This document shows, piece after piece, positions 18,606-26,398 of a DNA stretch of 64,000 bases. The stretch covers positions 1-64,000 of the forward strand of contig NZ_AQPH01000008.1 in the NCBI RefSeq assembly GCF_000442515.1, in the 5' to 3' direction. Each line of letters starts with the position of its first letter. The stretch's first letter is position 1. The position numbers and the translations under genes are program-made. A model generated the notes under the pieces. That model saw nothing but the letters and a program-made list of their open reading frames with translations. It did no database searches and was not told the DNA's origin. The stretch comes from Magnetospirillum fulvum MGU-K5 (GTDB lineage Bacteria; Pseudomonadota; Alphaproteobacteria; Rhodospirillales; Magnetospirillaceae).

Positions 18606-18657
18606 AATTCGCAACATTCGCAAACCATCAAGGCATGTTTGCGAACACATTTGCACC
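18606..18657 (+). promoter_or_regulatory. PccR/ScfR-type operator repeats upstream of pccB
   Basis: On the plus strand TTTGCGAA (18638-18645), a CACA spacer and TTTGCACC (18650-18657) closely match the TTTGCAAA-N4-TTTGCAAA operator reported for PccR in R. sphaeroides. A second, inverted pair of TTCGCAA motifs lies at 18608-18614 and 18617-18624. Both fall between the divergent regulator (start 18577) and pccB (start 18757), so one region could control both genes. Confidence 0.75.
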
Positions 18658-18756
18658 ACCACCCTTTTCCCAGGGCGTCAAGGTTGCCACGGTTACGGGA
18701 TTGTGAATAACAGGGGGCGGTTCGTTCCCCCCCTGCCCGCCCGGAGGTCTTGGTCA

Positions 18757-20289
18757 ATGCAAGATATTGTTCGCCAGCTTGAAGAGAAGCGGAACCGCGC
18801 CCGCCTCGGTGGCGGAACGAAGCGCATCGCTTCCCAGCATGCCAAAGGCAAGCTGACAGCGCGCGAACGCATCGAGTTGCTGCTCGATCCGGATTCGTTC
18901 GAAGAATGGGACATGTTCGTCGAGCACCGTTGCCACGATTTCGGCATGGCGGAACAGTCGATCCCCGGCGACGGCGTCGTCACCGGCTATGGCACCGTCA
19001 ACGGCCGTCTGGTCTTTGTGTTCAGCCAGGATTTCACCGTGTTCGGCGGCAGCCTCAGCGAGGCCCATGCCGAGAAGATCTGCAAGATCATGGACAAGGC
19101 GGTCCAGGTCGGCGCTCCGGTGATCGGTCTGAACGATTCCGGCGGTGCGCGCATCCAGGAAGGCGTCGCCAGCCTCGCCGGTTACGCCGAAGTGTTCCAG
19201 CGCAACGTGCTGGCGTCGGGCGTCGTGCCCCAGATTTCGCTGATCATGGGCCCGTGCGCGGGCGGCGCGGTTTATTCCCCCGCGATGACCGACTTCATCT
19301 TCATGGTGAAGGACAGCTCGTACATGTTCGTCACCGGCCCGGACGTGGTCAAGACGGTGACGCACGAAACCGTCACCGCCGAGGAACTGGGCGGGGCCAT
19401 CACCCATTCGAGCAAGTCGGGCGTGGCCGATCTGGCCTTCGAGAATGACGTCGTCGCGCTGTTGCAGCTGCGCCGCTTCATCGACTTCCTGCCCGCCAGC
19501 AACCGGGAAAAGCCGCCGCATCGCCCCACCGCCGACATCCCCGAGCGGATTGAGCGGTCGCTCGACACCCTGATCCCGGACAATCCCAACAAGCCCTACG
19601 ACATGAAGGAACTGATCCTGAAGGTCGTGGACGAGGCTGATTTCTTCGAGATTCAGCCTGATTACGCGGGCAACATCATCGTCGGTTTCGCCCGGATGGA
19701 AGGGCGCACCATCGGTATCGTCGCCAACCAGCCGATGGTCCTGGCTGGCTGTCTCGACATCGCGTCCTCGATCAAGGCGGCGCGCTTCGTCCGCTTCTGC
19801 GACGCCTTCAACATTCCGATCGTCACCTTCGTCGATGTCCCCGGCTTCCTGCCCGGCACCTCCCAGGAATATGGCGGCATCATCAAACACGGCGCCAAGC
19901 TGCTTTATGCCTATGCCGAGTGCACCGTGCCGAAGATCACCGTCATCACCCGCAAAGCCTATGGCGGCGCCTATGACGTCATGAGCTCGAAGCACCTGCG
20001 CGGCGACGTCAACTTCGCGTGGCCCAGCGCCGAAATCGCGGTGATGGGGCCGAAGGGCGCGGTGGAGATCATCTTCCGCGGCGATATCGGCGACGCGGAA
20101 AAGATCGCGACCCGCACCGAGGAATATCGCCAGAAGTTCGCCAACCCGTTCATCGCCGGCCATCGCGGCTTCATCGATGACGTCATCATGCCGCGCACCA
20201 CCCGCAAGCGGATCTGCCGGTCTCTCACGATGCTGAGAAGCAAGGATCTGAAGAACCCGTGGAAGAAGCACGGGAACATTCCGCTCTAA
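18757..20289 (+). CDS. pccB: propionyl-CoA carboxylase beta subunit
   Basis: A 510-aa carboxyltransferase subunit that transfers CO2 from carboxybiotin to propionyl-CoA, giving (S)-methylmalonyl-CoA. Oxyanion-hole motifs are visible: [56 protein letters not shown] and [19 protein letters not shown]. The conserved Asp associated with propionyl-/acetyl-CoA specificity lies in [13 protein letters not shown] at 18743-18747 supports the ATG at 18757; the frame is open further upstream without homology. It is the first gene of the pccB-pccA-carbonic anhydrase unit behind PccR-type repeats. Confidence 0.96.
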   Translation: MQDIVRQLEEKRNRARLGGGTKRIASQHAKGKLTARERIELLLDPDSFEEWDMFVEHRCHDFGMAEQSIPGDGVVTGYGTVNGRLVFVFSQDFTVFGGSLSEAHAEKICKIMDKAVQVGAPVIGLNDSGGARIQEGVASLAGYAEVFQRNVLASGVVPQISLIMGPCAGGAVYSPAMTDFIFMVKDSSYMFVTGPDVVKTVTHETVTAEELGGAITHSSKSGVADLAFENDVVALLQLRRFIDFLPASNREKPPHRPTADIPERIERSLDTLIPDNPNKPYDMKELILKVVDEADFFEIQPDYAGNIIVGFARMEGRTIGIVANQPMVLAGCLDIASSIKAARFVRFCDAFNIPIVTFVDVPGFLPGTSQEYGGIIKHGAKLLYAYAECTVPKITVITRKAYGGAYDVMSSKHLRGDVNFAWPSAEIAVMGPKGAVEIIFRGDIGDAEKIATRTEEYRQKFANPFIAGHRGFIDDVIMPRTTRKRICRSLTMLRSKDLKNPWKKHGNIPL

Positions 20290-20345
20290 GGTTCATCAGG
20301 GTTTTCGCGCGTTGCCCGCGCGGGTCTCCAACGGGGGATAAACGG

Positions 20346-22337
20346 ATGTTTTCGAAGATTCTGATCGCCAATCGCGGCGAGATCGCGTGCCGGGTCATCA
20401 AGACCGCGCGCAAGATGGGTATCAAGACGGTCGCGGTCTATTCCGAGGCCGATAAGCAAGCCGAACACGTTCTGATGGCCGACGAGGCCGTCTATATCGG
20501 CCCGGCGCCCTCGGCCCAGAGCTATCTGGTGATCGACAATATCATTGCGGCCTGCAAGAAGACCGGAGCCCAGGCGGTTCATCCCGGCTATGGCTTCCTG
20601 TCGGAAAAGCGTGAGTTCCAGGAGGCGCTCGCCGCCGCCGGAATCACCTTCATCGGCCCCGACGCCCACGCCATCTTCGCGATGGGCGACAAGATCGAGT
20701 CGAAGAAGCTGGCCCGCGAAGCTGGCGTTTCGACCGTTCCCGGCTTCCTCGACGTCATTCACGATCCCGAAGAGGCGGTCAAGATCGCCCGCGAGATCGG
20801 CTATCCGGTGATGATCAAGGCGTCGGCGGGCGGCGGCGGCAAGGGCATGCGTCTGGCCTGGAACGACGACGAAGCCCGCGAAGGCTTTGTCTCGGCCACC
20901 AACGAAGCCAAATCCTCGTTCGCCGATGATCGCGTCTTCATCGAGAAGTTCATCGAGCAGCCCCGCCACATCGAGATTCAGGTGCTGGCCGATTCCTTCG
21001 GCAACACCGTCTATCTCGGCGAGCGTGAGTGCTCGATCCAGCGCCGCCACCAGAAGGTGATCGAAGAGGCCCCGTCGCCCTTCCTCAGCCCGGAAATGCG
21101 CAAGGCGATGGGCGAGCAGGCCTGTGCCTTGGCCCGCACCGTCAATTACAAATCGGCTGGCACCGTCGAATTCATCGTCGGCGGTTCGACCGGACAGTTC
21201 TACTTCCTGGAAATGAACACCCGTCTCCAGGTCGAACATCCGGTCACCGAGATGATTACCGGCCTTGATCTGGTCGAGTGGATGATCCGCATCGCCAATG
21301 GCGAGAAGCTGACCTTCACCCAGGACGAGGTGAAGCTGGATGGCTGGGCGATGGAAGCCCGCATCTATGCCGAAGACCCCTTCCGCAACTTCCTGCCCTC
21401 GACCGGGCGACTGACCCGCTATCAGCCGCCGCAGGAAGGCAACCACGTCCGTGTCGATACCGGCGTCGCCGAAGGCGGCGAGATCAGCATGTTCTACGAT
21501 CCGATGATCGCCAAGCTGATCACCCACGGCCCGACCCGCGACGCCGCGATCAACCACATGCGTCAGGCGCTGGACGAGTATTACATCCGCGGCCTGTCGC
21601 ACAACATTCCGTTCCTGGCCTCGCTGTTCTCGAAGGACCGCTTCGTCAAGGGCGACATCACCACCAACTTCATCGCCGAGGAATATCCTCACGGCCTGAC
21701 CGCCGACCAGATCCCGACCGAAGAGCCGTCCGATCTGATCGCCGTCGCCGCCGCGATGAAGCGCCGGATCATCGAGCGCAACGTCCGCATTTCCGGCCAG
21801 TTCCCCGGTCATGAAATGAAGCCGCCGGTGCAGTGGTCGGTCTATTTCGACAAGCAGTACCACGATGTCGATGTCCATCCCGCGCCCGGCGGCTATGCCG
21901 TCGTGATCAAGGACGAGGCGGTCGAGGTCAAGACCGACTGGCAGGTTGGCGATCCGCTGATCCGCGCCACCGTCGATGGCCGTCCGGTCTGCGTCCAGGT
22001 CGATCGCACCGGCGTGTCGTTCCGGCTGTCCCATGCCGGTCTGCGCGCCGAGGCGTTCGTGTTCACCCGCCGCACCGCCGAACTGTATCGCCTGATGCCG
22101 TTCAAGCTGCCGCCGGACATGTCGAAGTACCTGCTGTCGCCGATGCCCGGCCTGCTGGTCCGCCTGATGGTCGAGGAAGGCCAGGAAGTGAAGGCGGGCG
22201 AAGCTCTGGCCGTCGTCGAGGCGATGAAGATGGAAAACACGCTGCGCGCCGAACGCGACACCGTGATCGCCAAGCTGCACGCCAATGCTGGCGATTCCCT
22301 CGCGGTCGATCAGAAGATCATCGAGTTCGCTGCGTGA
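20346..22337 (+). CDS. pccA: propionyl-CoA carboxylase alpha subunit (biotin carboxylase plus biotin carrier)
   Basis: A 663-aa protein: biotin carboxylase domains (MFSKILIANRGEIACRV; ATP-grasp KASAGGGGKGMR; EMNTRLQVEHPVTE), a central BT domain and a C-terminal biotinyl domain with the biotin-accepting Lys in VEAMKMEN near residue 629. It uses ATP and bicarbonate to carboxylate biotin for PccB. The ATG at 20346 is the family start. Its TGA overlaps the GTG of the carbonic anhydrase gene (GTGA), which links bicarbonate production to its use. Confidence 0.96.
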   Translation: MFSKILIANRGEIACRVIKTARKMGIKTVAVYSEADKQAEHVLMADEAVYIGPAPSAQSYLVIDNIIAACKKTGAQAVHPGYGFLSEKREFQEALAAAGITFIGPDAHAIFAMGDKIESKKLAREAGVSTVPGFLDVIHDPEEAVKIAREIGYPVMIKASAGGGGKGMRLAWNDDEAREGFVSATNEAKSSFADDRVFIEKFIEQPRHIEIQVLADSFGNTVYLGERECSIQRRHQKVIEEAPSPFLSPEMRKAMGEQACALARTVNYKSAGTVEFIVGGSTGQFYFLEMNTRLQVEHPVTEMITGLDLVEWMIRIANGEKLTFTQDEVKLDGWAMEARIYAEDPFRNFLPSTGRLTRYQPPQEGNHVRVDTGVAEGGEISMFYDPMIAKLITHGPTRDAAINHMRQALDEYYIRGLSHNIPFLASLFSKDRFVKGDITTNFIAEEYPHGLTADQIPTEEPSDLIAVAAAMKRRIIERNVRISGQFPGHEMKPPVQWSVYFDKQYHDVDVHPAPGGYAVVIKDEAVEVKTDWQVGDPLIRATVDGRPVCVQVDRTGVSFRLSHAGLRAEAFVFTRRTAELYRLMPFKLPPDMSKYLLSPMPGLLVRLMVEEGQEVKAGEALAVVEAMKMENTLRAERDTVIAKLHANAGDSLAVDQKIIEFAA

Positions 22338-22963
22338 CGGAACCGGCCGGCATTTACCGGCTGCTCGACAATAACCGCCAATGGGCGGAAATGGTCGAGC
22401 GTACCCGACCCGGCCTGCTTGCCGACCTAGCAAAGCAGCAGGCCCCCGGTTACCTGTGGATCGGCTGTGCCGATTCACGGGTTCCCGCCAATGAGATCGT
22501 CGGGCTGGCCCCGGGCGAGTTGTTCGTTCATCGCAACATCGCCAATCTGGTCCAGCACGGCGACCTCAATTGTCTGTCGGTGCTGCAATTCGCGATCGAC
22601 CAGTTGCAGGTCCGCGATATCATCCTTTGCGGTCATTACGGCTGTAGCGGGGTCAGGGCGGCCTTGCGCGAGGAAGGGCTGGGCATCTCCGAGCACTGGC
22701 TTCACCCCCTGCGCGACCTCGCCCACCGCCACCAGAGCGAATTAAACGCGCTGGAGGACGAGAACGCTCGCGTCGATCGGCTGTGCGAGTTGAACGTGCT
22801 GGAGCAGGTCCGCAACCTCTGCCGCATCCCGATCGTCCGCCGGGCGTGGCAACGCGGCCAAAACCTGTCGATTCATTCCTGGATTTACGGCCTGCGTGAC
22901 GGTCTGGTCCGCACCTTAAGCCCTGCGCTCGACGGCCCGACCCCGTACCCAGCCGGTCTTTGA
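22334..22963 (+). CDS. can: beta-class carbonic anhydrase
   Basis: A 209-aa zinc enzyme interconverting CO2 and bicarbonate. Zn ligands and the dyad: Cys and Asp-Arg in IGCADSR, then His and Cys in CGHYGCSG; a conserved RNIANLV segment is present. The GTG at 22334 is chosen because the conserved N terminus (IYRLLDNNRQWAE) begins at once and the codon overlaps the pccA stop; no internal ATG keeps this region. Coupling to pccA suggests it feeds bicarbonate to propionyl-CoA carboxylase (inference). A hairpin terminator follows 4 bp after the stop. Confidence 0.93.
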   Translation: MTEPAGIYRLLDNNRQWAEMVERTRPGLLADLAKQQAPGYLWIGCADSRVPANEIVGLAPGELFVHRNIANLVQHGDLNCLSVLQFAIDQLQVRDIILCGHYGCSGVRAALREEGLGISEHWLHPLRDLAHRHQSELNALEDENARVDRLCELNVLEQVRNLCRIPIVRRAWQRGQNLSIHSWIYGLRDGLVRTLSPALDGPTPYPAGL

Positions 22964-22966
22964 TAC

Positions 22967-22993
22967 CAACCGGCCAAAGACTTGGCCGGTTGT
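22967..22993 (+). terminator. terminator of the pcc-carbonic anhydrase unit
   Basis: CAACCGGCCAA (22967-22977), loop AGAC, and TTGGCCGGTTG (22982-22992) form a perfect 11-bp stem followed by TATTGT. A second GC hairpin (GGGGCTTTGCCCC) lies about 90 bp further, before the convergent unknown gene. Confidence 0.8.
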
Positions 22994-23101
22994 ATTGTCC
23001 CTCGGCCTAAGCGCTCGCCTCCGCTCGCTTGGCCGCCGCCGCAATGGCGGCTGATTACCGGGCACCATCGAAGAGGGGCTTTGCCCCGTCCCCCCGTTTC
23101 G

Positions 23102-24208
23102 TCAGCCTGCGCGGACGGTGACGAGCCATTCATCAATATTGGGGGCCATCGCCTTCAGACTGATGGCGAAAGAGGTCATCAGCTTGTCTTTTTCCTGATT
23201 GGTGTGGATCAGGTTATCGACCACCTTGCGCAGGATGTCCTTGGCGCAGGACGGGACCGAGAGAATTTCCGGCAGGCGGGCGCCGAAGGCCGATTTCAGC
23301 GCATAGATCACCACTTCGACCTTGTCGATGTTCAGGCGCTGGATTTCGACCAGATTCTCCGTGGCGATATAGCACAGCACGTCGCCGAACAGCTTCAGCA
23401 CCGATTTGTCGAGCGAGGCGCAGACGTTAAAGAACGCGCTTTCACGGGCGAAGAACGCCCAGGAGCGGTCGCCCAGCATCTTGCGATAAAACTCGTACAT
23501 ATCGCGGTTCCACACCGCGATTCCGGCGATGGCCTGGGGCCGGTCGGCCAGGATCGCGCCGAAATCGGCCCCGGTCGCGGCCTTGACCTTCTTGATCTGG
23601 GCGGGATCGAACGCCGCGACCGCTTCGATCTTCTCGACCGTCGGCAGCGACAGGATATCCTCGCCGATCTCGACGATATGCATATAGCTGAGACGGGTCA
23701 TGTAGGCTTCGATCAGCGGCAATTGCCAGGCGAAGGCGATATAGCGTAACAATTCGCGCGCCTTGCGCTCCTCGGTCGGATCGACGCTGAGACGCTCGAT
23801 CTGCTCGGTCTTCTTGATCAGGCCGAACATGCTTTTGCGGGTAACGGTCTCGGTGACGGTCTCGACCGTCTTGACCGATTCGAACACCTTGCGGGCACAG
23901 GTGCGGACCAGCAATTGCTGGACCTGCCCCAACGTGACGCCGCAGATCAGTTCGACCTGTTCGTCCCGGACGGGAAAGGCCCCGTCGGCGGTGCGGACGA
24001 TATCGTCAACCTGTTCGCGATTGACCAGATAGACCTCGATAAACCGGGCGAGCAGAACCGGATCGGAGATCAGTGCCTGATAGGTCACGGCCGGATCGAA
24101 ATGCCCGGATTGCTGAAAGGTGGCCAGCACCTTCTTCAATCCGCCGATCACGGACTTCTTCGTCTCCGTATCGATTTCGATCGGAGGCGGAAGCGTTGCA
24201 ACGGCCAT
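23102..24208 (-). CDS. conserved hypothetical protein (368 aa)
   Basis: A soluble, probably cytoplasmic protein starting MAVATLPPPIEIDTETKKS. It is predicted mainly helical, with no signal peptide, membrane segment or nucleotide-binding motif. A TVETVTETVTRKSMFG segment near residue 115 looks like a surface loop between two helical domains. Codon and base usage match the neighbours, so it is not obviously foreign. It stands between convergent pcc genes and the methyltransferase-hydrolase pair. I do not recognise a family. Confidence 0.75.
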   Translation of the reverse strand: MAVATLPPPIEIDTETKKSVIGGLKKVLATFQQSGHFDPAVTYQALISDPVLLARFIEVYLVNREQVDDIVRTADGAFPVRDEQVELICGVTLGQVQQLLVRTCARKVFESVKTVETVTETVTRKSMFGLIKKTEQIERLSVDPTEERKARELLRYIAFAWQLPLIEAYMTRLSYMHIVEIGEDILSLPTVEKIEAVAAFDPAQIKKVKAATGADFGAILADRPQAIAGIAVWNRDMYEFYRKMLGDRSWAFFARESAFFNVCASLDKSVLKLFGDVLCYIATENLVEIQRLNIDKVEVVIYALKSAFGARLPEILSVPSCAKDILRKVVDNLIHTNQEKDKLMTSFAISLKAMAPNIDEWLVTVRAG

Positions 24209-24278
24209 GGCTCACCCGCTCCTATTCGCGAAGCGTTTAGATTTACTCCGATGGTCTGGCCGAGGCAAGTCGGTTGGC

Positions 24279-25211
24279 CTAAGCCCCAGCGACCTTTGGT
24301 TGTTCCGCGTCGTCGATCAACATCCAGGTCAGTTCGTGCTTGTTGTGCGACAGGTGCAGCAAGCGCGACCCCGGCACCGCGGCAAAGCGGGCGGCGATGG
24401 CGTGATCGGTCTCGCCCTGGAATTTCAGGGTACAGATGAAATTGCGCGCCATCTTCGACTCGCGCCAACGCTCGACCAGCCGCAACAGCCGCTCGGGGTA
24501 ACAGATCACGTCCGAACACAGCCAATCGACCGGGCCGATCGCAACGGGATCAAGACCGAAGGCGCTTTCCTGGCGGCAGGTGACGGTCGGCATCGCCGCG
24601 ATCGAGGGGGCCAGCGGGGCCTTGTCGATCGCGATCACGGTCGCCCCGCCCGAGGCCAGCACCCAGGTCCAGCCGCCGGGGCTGGCACCGAGATCGAGGC
24701 AGACCTCGCCCGGACCGGGACGCCGCCCGGCCAGGGTCAGCGCCTCCCACAACTTCAGATAGGCGCGGTTGGGCGGCACGGCGCGGTCTTCGACAAAGCC
24801 TACTTCGCCATTGGGAAAGCGGCTGGAACAGTCCGCCGCCGCCAGCACCCGCCCCTCGTCCAGCCAGACGAACGAACCAAGCGGCGCGGTCGGCGCGGGC
24901 TGGCCGAATTCCAGCGGCTTGGCCGAGACCTTGGGCAGCTTTTCGACCAGCAATTCGGTGCGGCGATGCAGGTGAAAGGCGTAGGGCCACCAATTGCGCT
25001 GGATCGCCCGCAGCGCCTTGGCCGCCGCCCCGATCGATCCGGCGGCGATCTCGACCGGATCATGCCAGATGTTGAGCGCCCAGGCGGCCGGGCGCGCCGG
25101 GCCGGGGGCCAGCATCAAACGGCCATATTCGGCGGTGACGTCGCCCAGTTCGGCGCGAAGATCGGCCTCGAACCCCGGGGCGGCGAGATAGGCAGTAACG
25201 AGAGAGTTCAC
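24279..25211 (-). CDS. RlmM-like SAM-dependent rRNA 2'-O-methyltransferase (FtsJ fold)
   Basis: A 310-aa protein with an N-terminal THUMP-like region and a C-terminal FtsJ-type Rossmann methyltransferase: the SAM-binding loop LDLGASPGGWTWVLASGGA lies near residue 175, AIDKAPL follows, then VDWLCSDVICYPERL. The catalytic K-D-K-E candidates are Lys in AIDKAPL, Asp in CSDVIC, Lys in CTLKFQG and Glu in KHELTW. E. coli RlmM methylates C2498 of 23S rRNA; this version is shorter. The GTG at 25211 overlaps the stop of the upstream hydrolase (GTGA). Confidence 0.8.
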   Translation of the reverse strand: MNSLVTAYLAAPGFEADLRAELGDVTAEYGRLMLAPGPARPAAWALNIWHDPVEIAAGSIGAAAKALRAIQRNWWPYAFHLHRRTELLVEKLPKVSAKPLEFGQPAPTAPLGSFVWLDEGRVLAAADCSSRFPNGEVGFVEDRAVPPNRAYLKLWEALTLAGRRPGPGEVCLDLGASPGGWTWVLASGGATVIAIDKAPLAPSIAAMPTVTCRQESAFGLDPVAIGPVDWLCSDVICYPERLLRLVERWRESKMARNFICTLKFQGETDHAIAARFAAVPGSRLLHLSHNKHELTWMLIDDAEQPKVAGA

Positions 25212-26239
25212 CGGACAGGTTCTTCGATAAATTGCTGGATTGCCGTATAAAGCTGGACCCGGTTGGTTTCGAACAACGCGGCATGGGTGGTGCCGCCGAC
25301 CATCACATAGCGCTTGAACGGCGAGCGGGTCAGGTGGTTGAACAGCGCCATCCCCATCGCGGGCGGGGCCTCGGCATCCCACTCGCCCTGAATCACCAAA
25401 GCGGGCACCGACAGCCGTTCCGGGTTCCAGCGCGGCTTGCCCGAAGCCCAATAGCGCATCGTGTCCAGCACCACGCCATTGGGGGCACGCACCGTTCCCG
25501 GCGCGCTGGGGGCGGGATCGCTGGCCAGGGTCGCCTTCATCCACTCCAGAAACACCGCTTTGGGCAGCACGCTGTCGCGGCGGTCGGCCGGAACCGATTT
25601 CAGCCAGATGTCGCGGGCGTCGCGGGGGTCGACCTGACGCCAGGCCGGAACGCGGGCGATATCGGCCTCGGTCGGCGCCGGTCCCTCGCGCAGCCATTGC
25701 GGCGCATAGAGCACCAGCCGCTCGACCCGGTCGGGGACCTGGGTGGCATACAGACCGGCCACCGTCGCGCCCCACGACCAGCCGATCAGCACCACCTTCG
25801 ACACCCCCCGGCGCGACTGGATGAAATCGACGGCGCGGGTCACGTCGTCAACCGCCTGGGCACTATCGACCACCGGACGGTTGGCCTCGGCGGGCTGGGA
25901 CATCTCGGGCGGGCGGCCCGAGCGGCCATAGCCCCGGAGATCGAGGCTGTAGACGTCATAGCCGCGCGCGGCCAGCCAGTCCATCCAGCTCCGCCCCTCG
26001 ATCGGAAGATCGAACGCGGTGTGGGCCGGATAGGACGCGCCATGGAGGAACAGCACCGTCCGATCCGAGCGCGGCTCAACCGAACTGTCGCGATGCTTGT
26101 TGCGCAGATAAAGATCAAGCCCCGACTGACGCGAGGACACCGAGAATTCCTCGGTCACGATATCCACCGCCCACGCTGGCGGAACTAAAACCAGCAAGGT
26201 CAGCAGGACCAAACCGAAAAATTGCGCCGGACGCCTCAT
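25208..26239 (-). CDS. exported alpha/beta hydrolase
   Basis: A 343-aa protein with a signal peptide (MRRPAQFFGLVLLTLLVLVPPAWA). The alpha/beta-hydrolase fold follows: oxyanion region LFLHGASYPAHTAF, strand-turn YDVYSLDLRGYGRSGRP, nucleophile elbow GWSWGA (G-x-S-x-G), acid region QGEWDAEAPP and the likely catalytic His in GGTTHAALFE. The ATG at 26239 has AAGGTG upstream; a TTG 21 bp earlier is less likely. It is coupled to the RlmM-like gene (GTGA), which probably reflects shared transcription only. Substrate unknown. Confidence 0.83.
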   Translation of the reverse strand: MRRPAQFFGLVLLTLLVLVPPAWAVDIVTEEFSVSSRQSGLDLYLRNKHRDSSVEPRSDRTVLFLHGASYPAHTAFDLPIEGRSWMDWLAARGYDVYSLDLRGYGRSGRPPEMSQPAEANRPVVDSAQAVDDVTRAVDFIQSRRGVSKVVLIGWSWGATVAGLYATQVPDRVERLVLYAPQWLREGPAPTEADIARVPAWRQVDPRDARDIWLKSVPADRRDSVLPKAVFLEWMKATLASDPAPSAPGTVRAPNGVVLDTMRYWASGKPRWNPERLSVPALVIQGEWDAEAPPAMGMALFNHLTRSPFKRYVMVGGTTHAALFETNRVQLYTAIQQFIEEPVR

Positions 26240-26398
26240 CGTCTTGTCACCTTCACGCAAGGGCGGTTGCAGCGCATGATGGCCGCACCGCCACGGTGAG
26301 AAAACCCCCCCTGGACTTTTAGTATAAATTTTAACAATCCCGGTGCGGACCCAGCGGCCGAGTTGCCCGAGGCGACATCCGGCACGGGGACGTGTCTC

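Noticed and set aside
20286-22478. A 730-codon minus-strand frame opposite pccA
   Set aside because: Its length reflects codon bias in pccA; it lacks any domain or ribosome-binding site, and pccA is certain.
26315-26345. AT-rich stretch after the DivL-like gene as a defined promoter of the hydrolase gene
   Set aside because: It contains TTAAAATTTATACT on the minus strand, but the spacing does not give a credible -35/-10 pair, so it was not listed as a feature.
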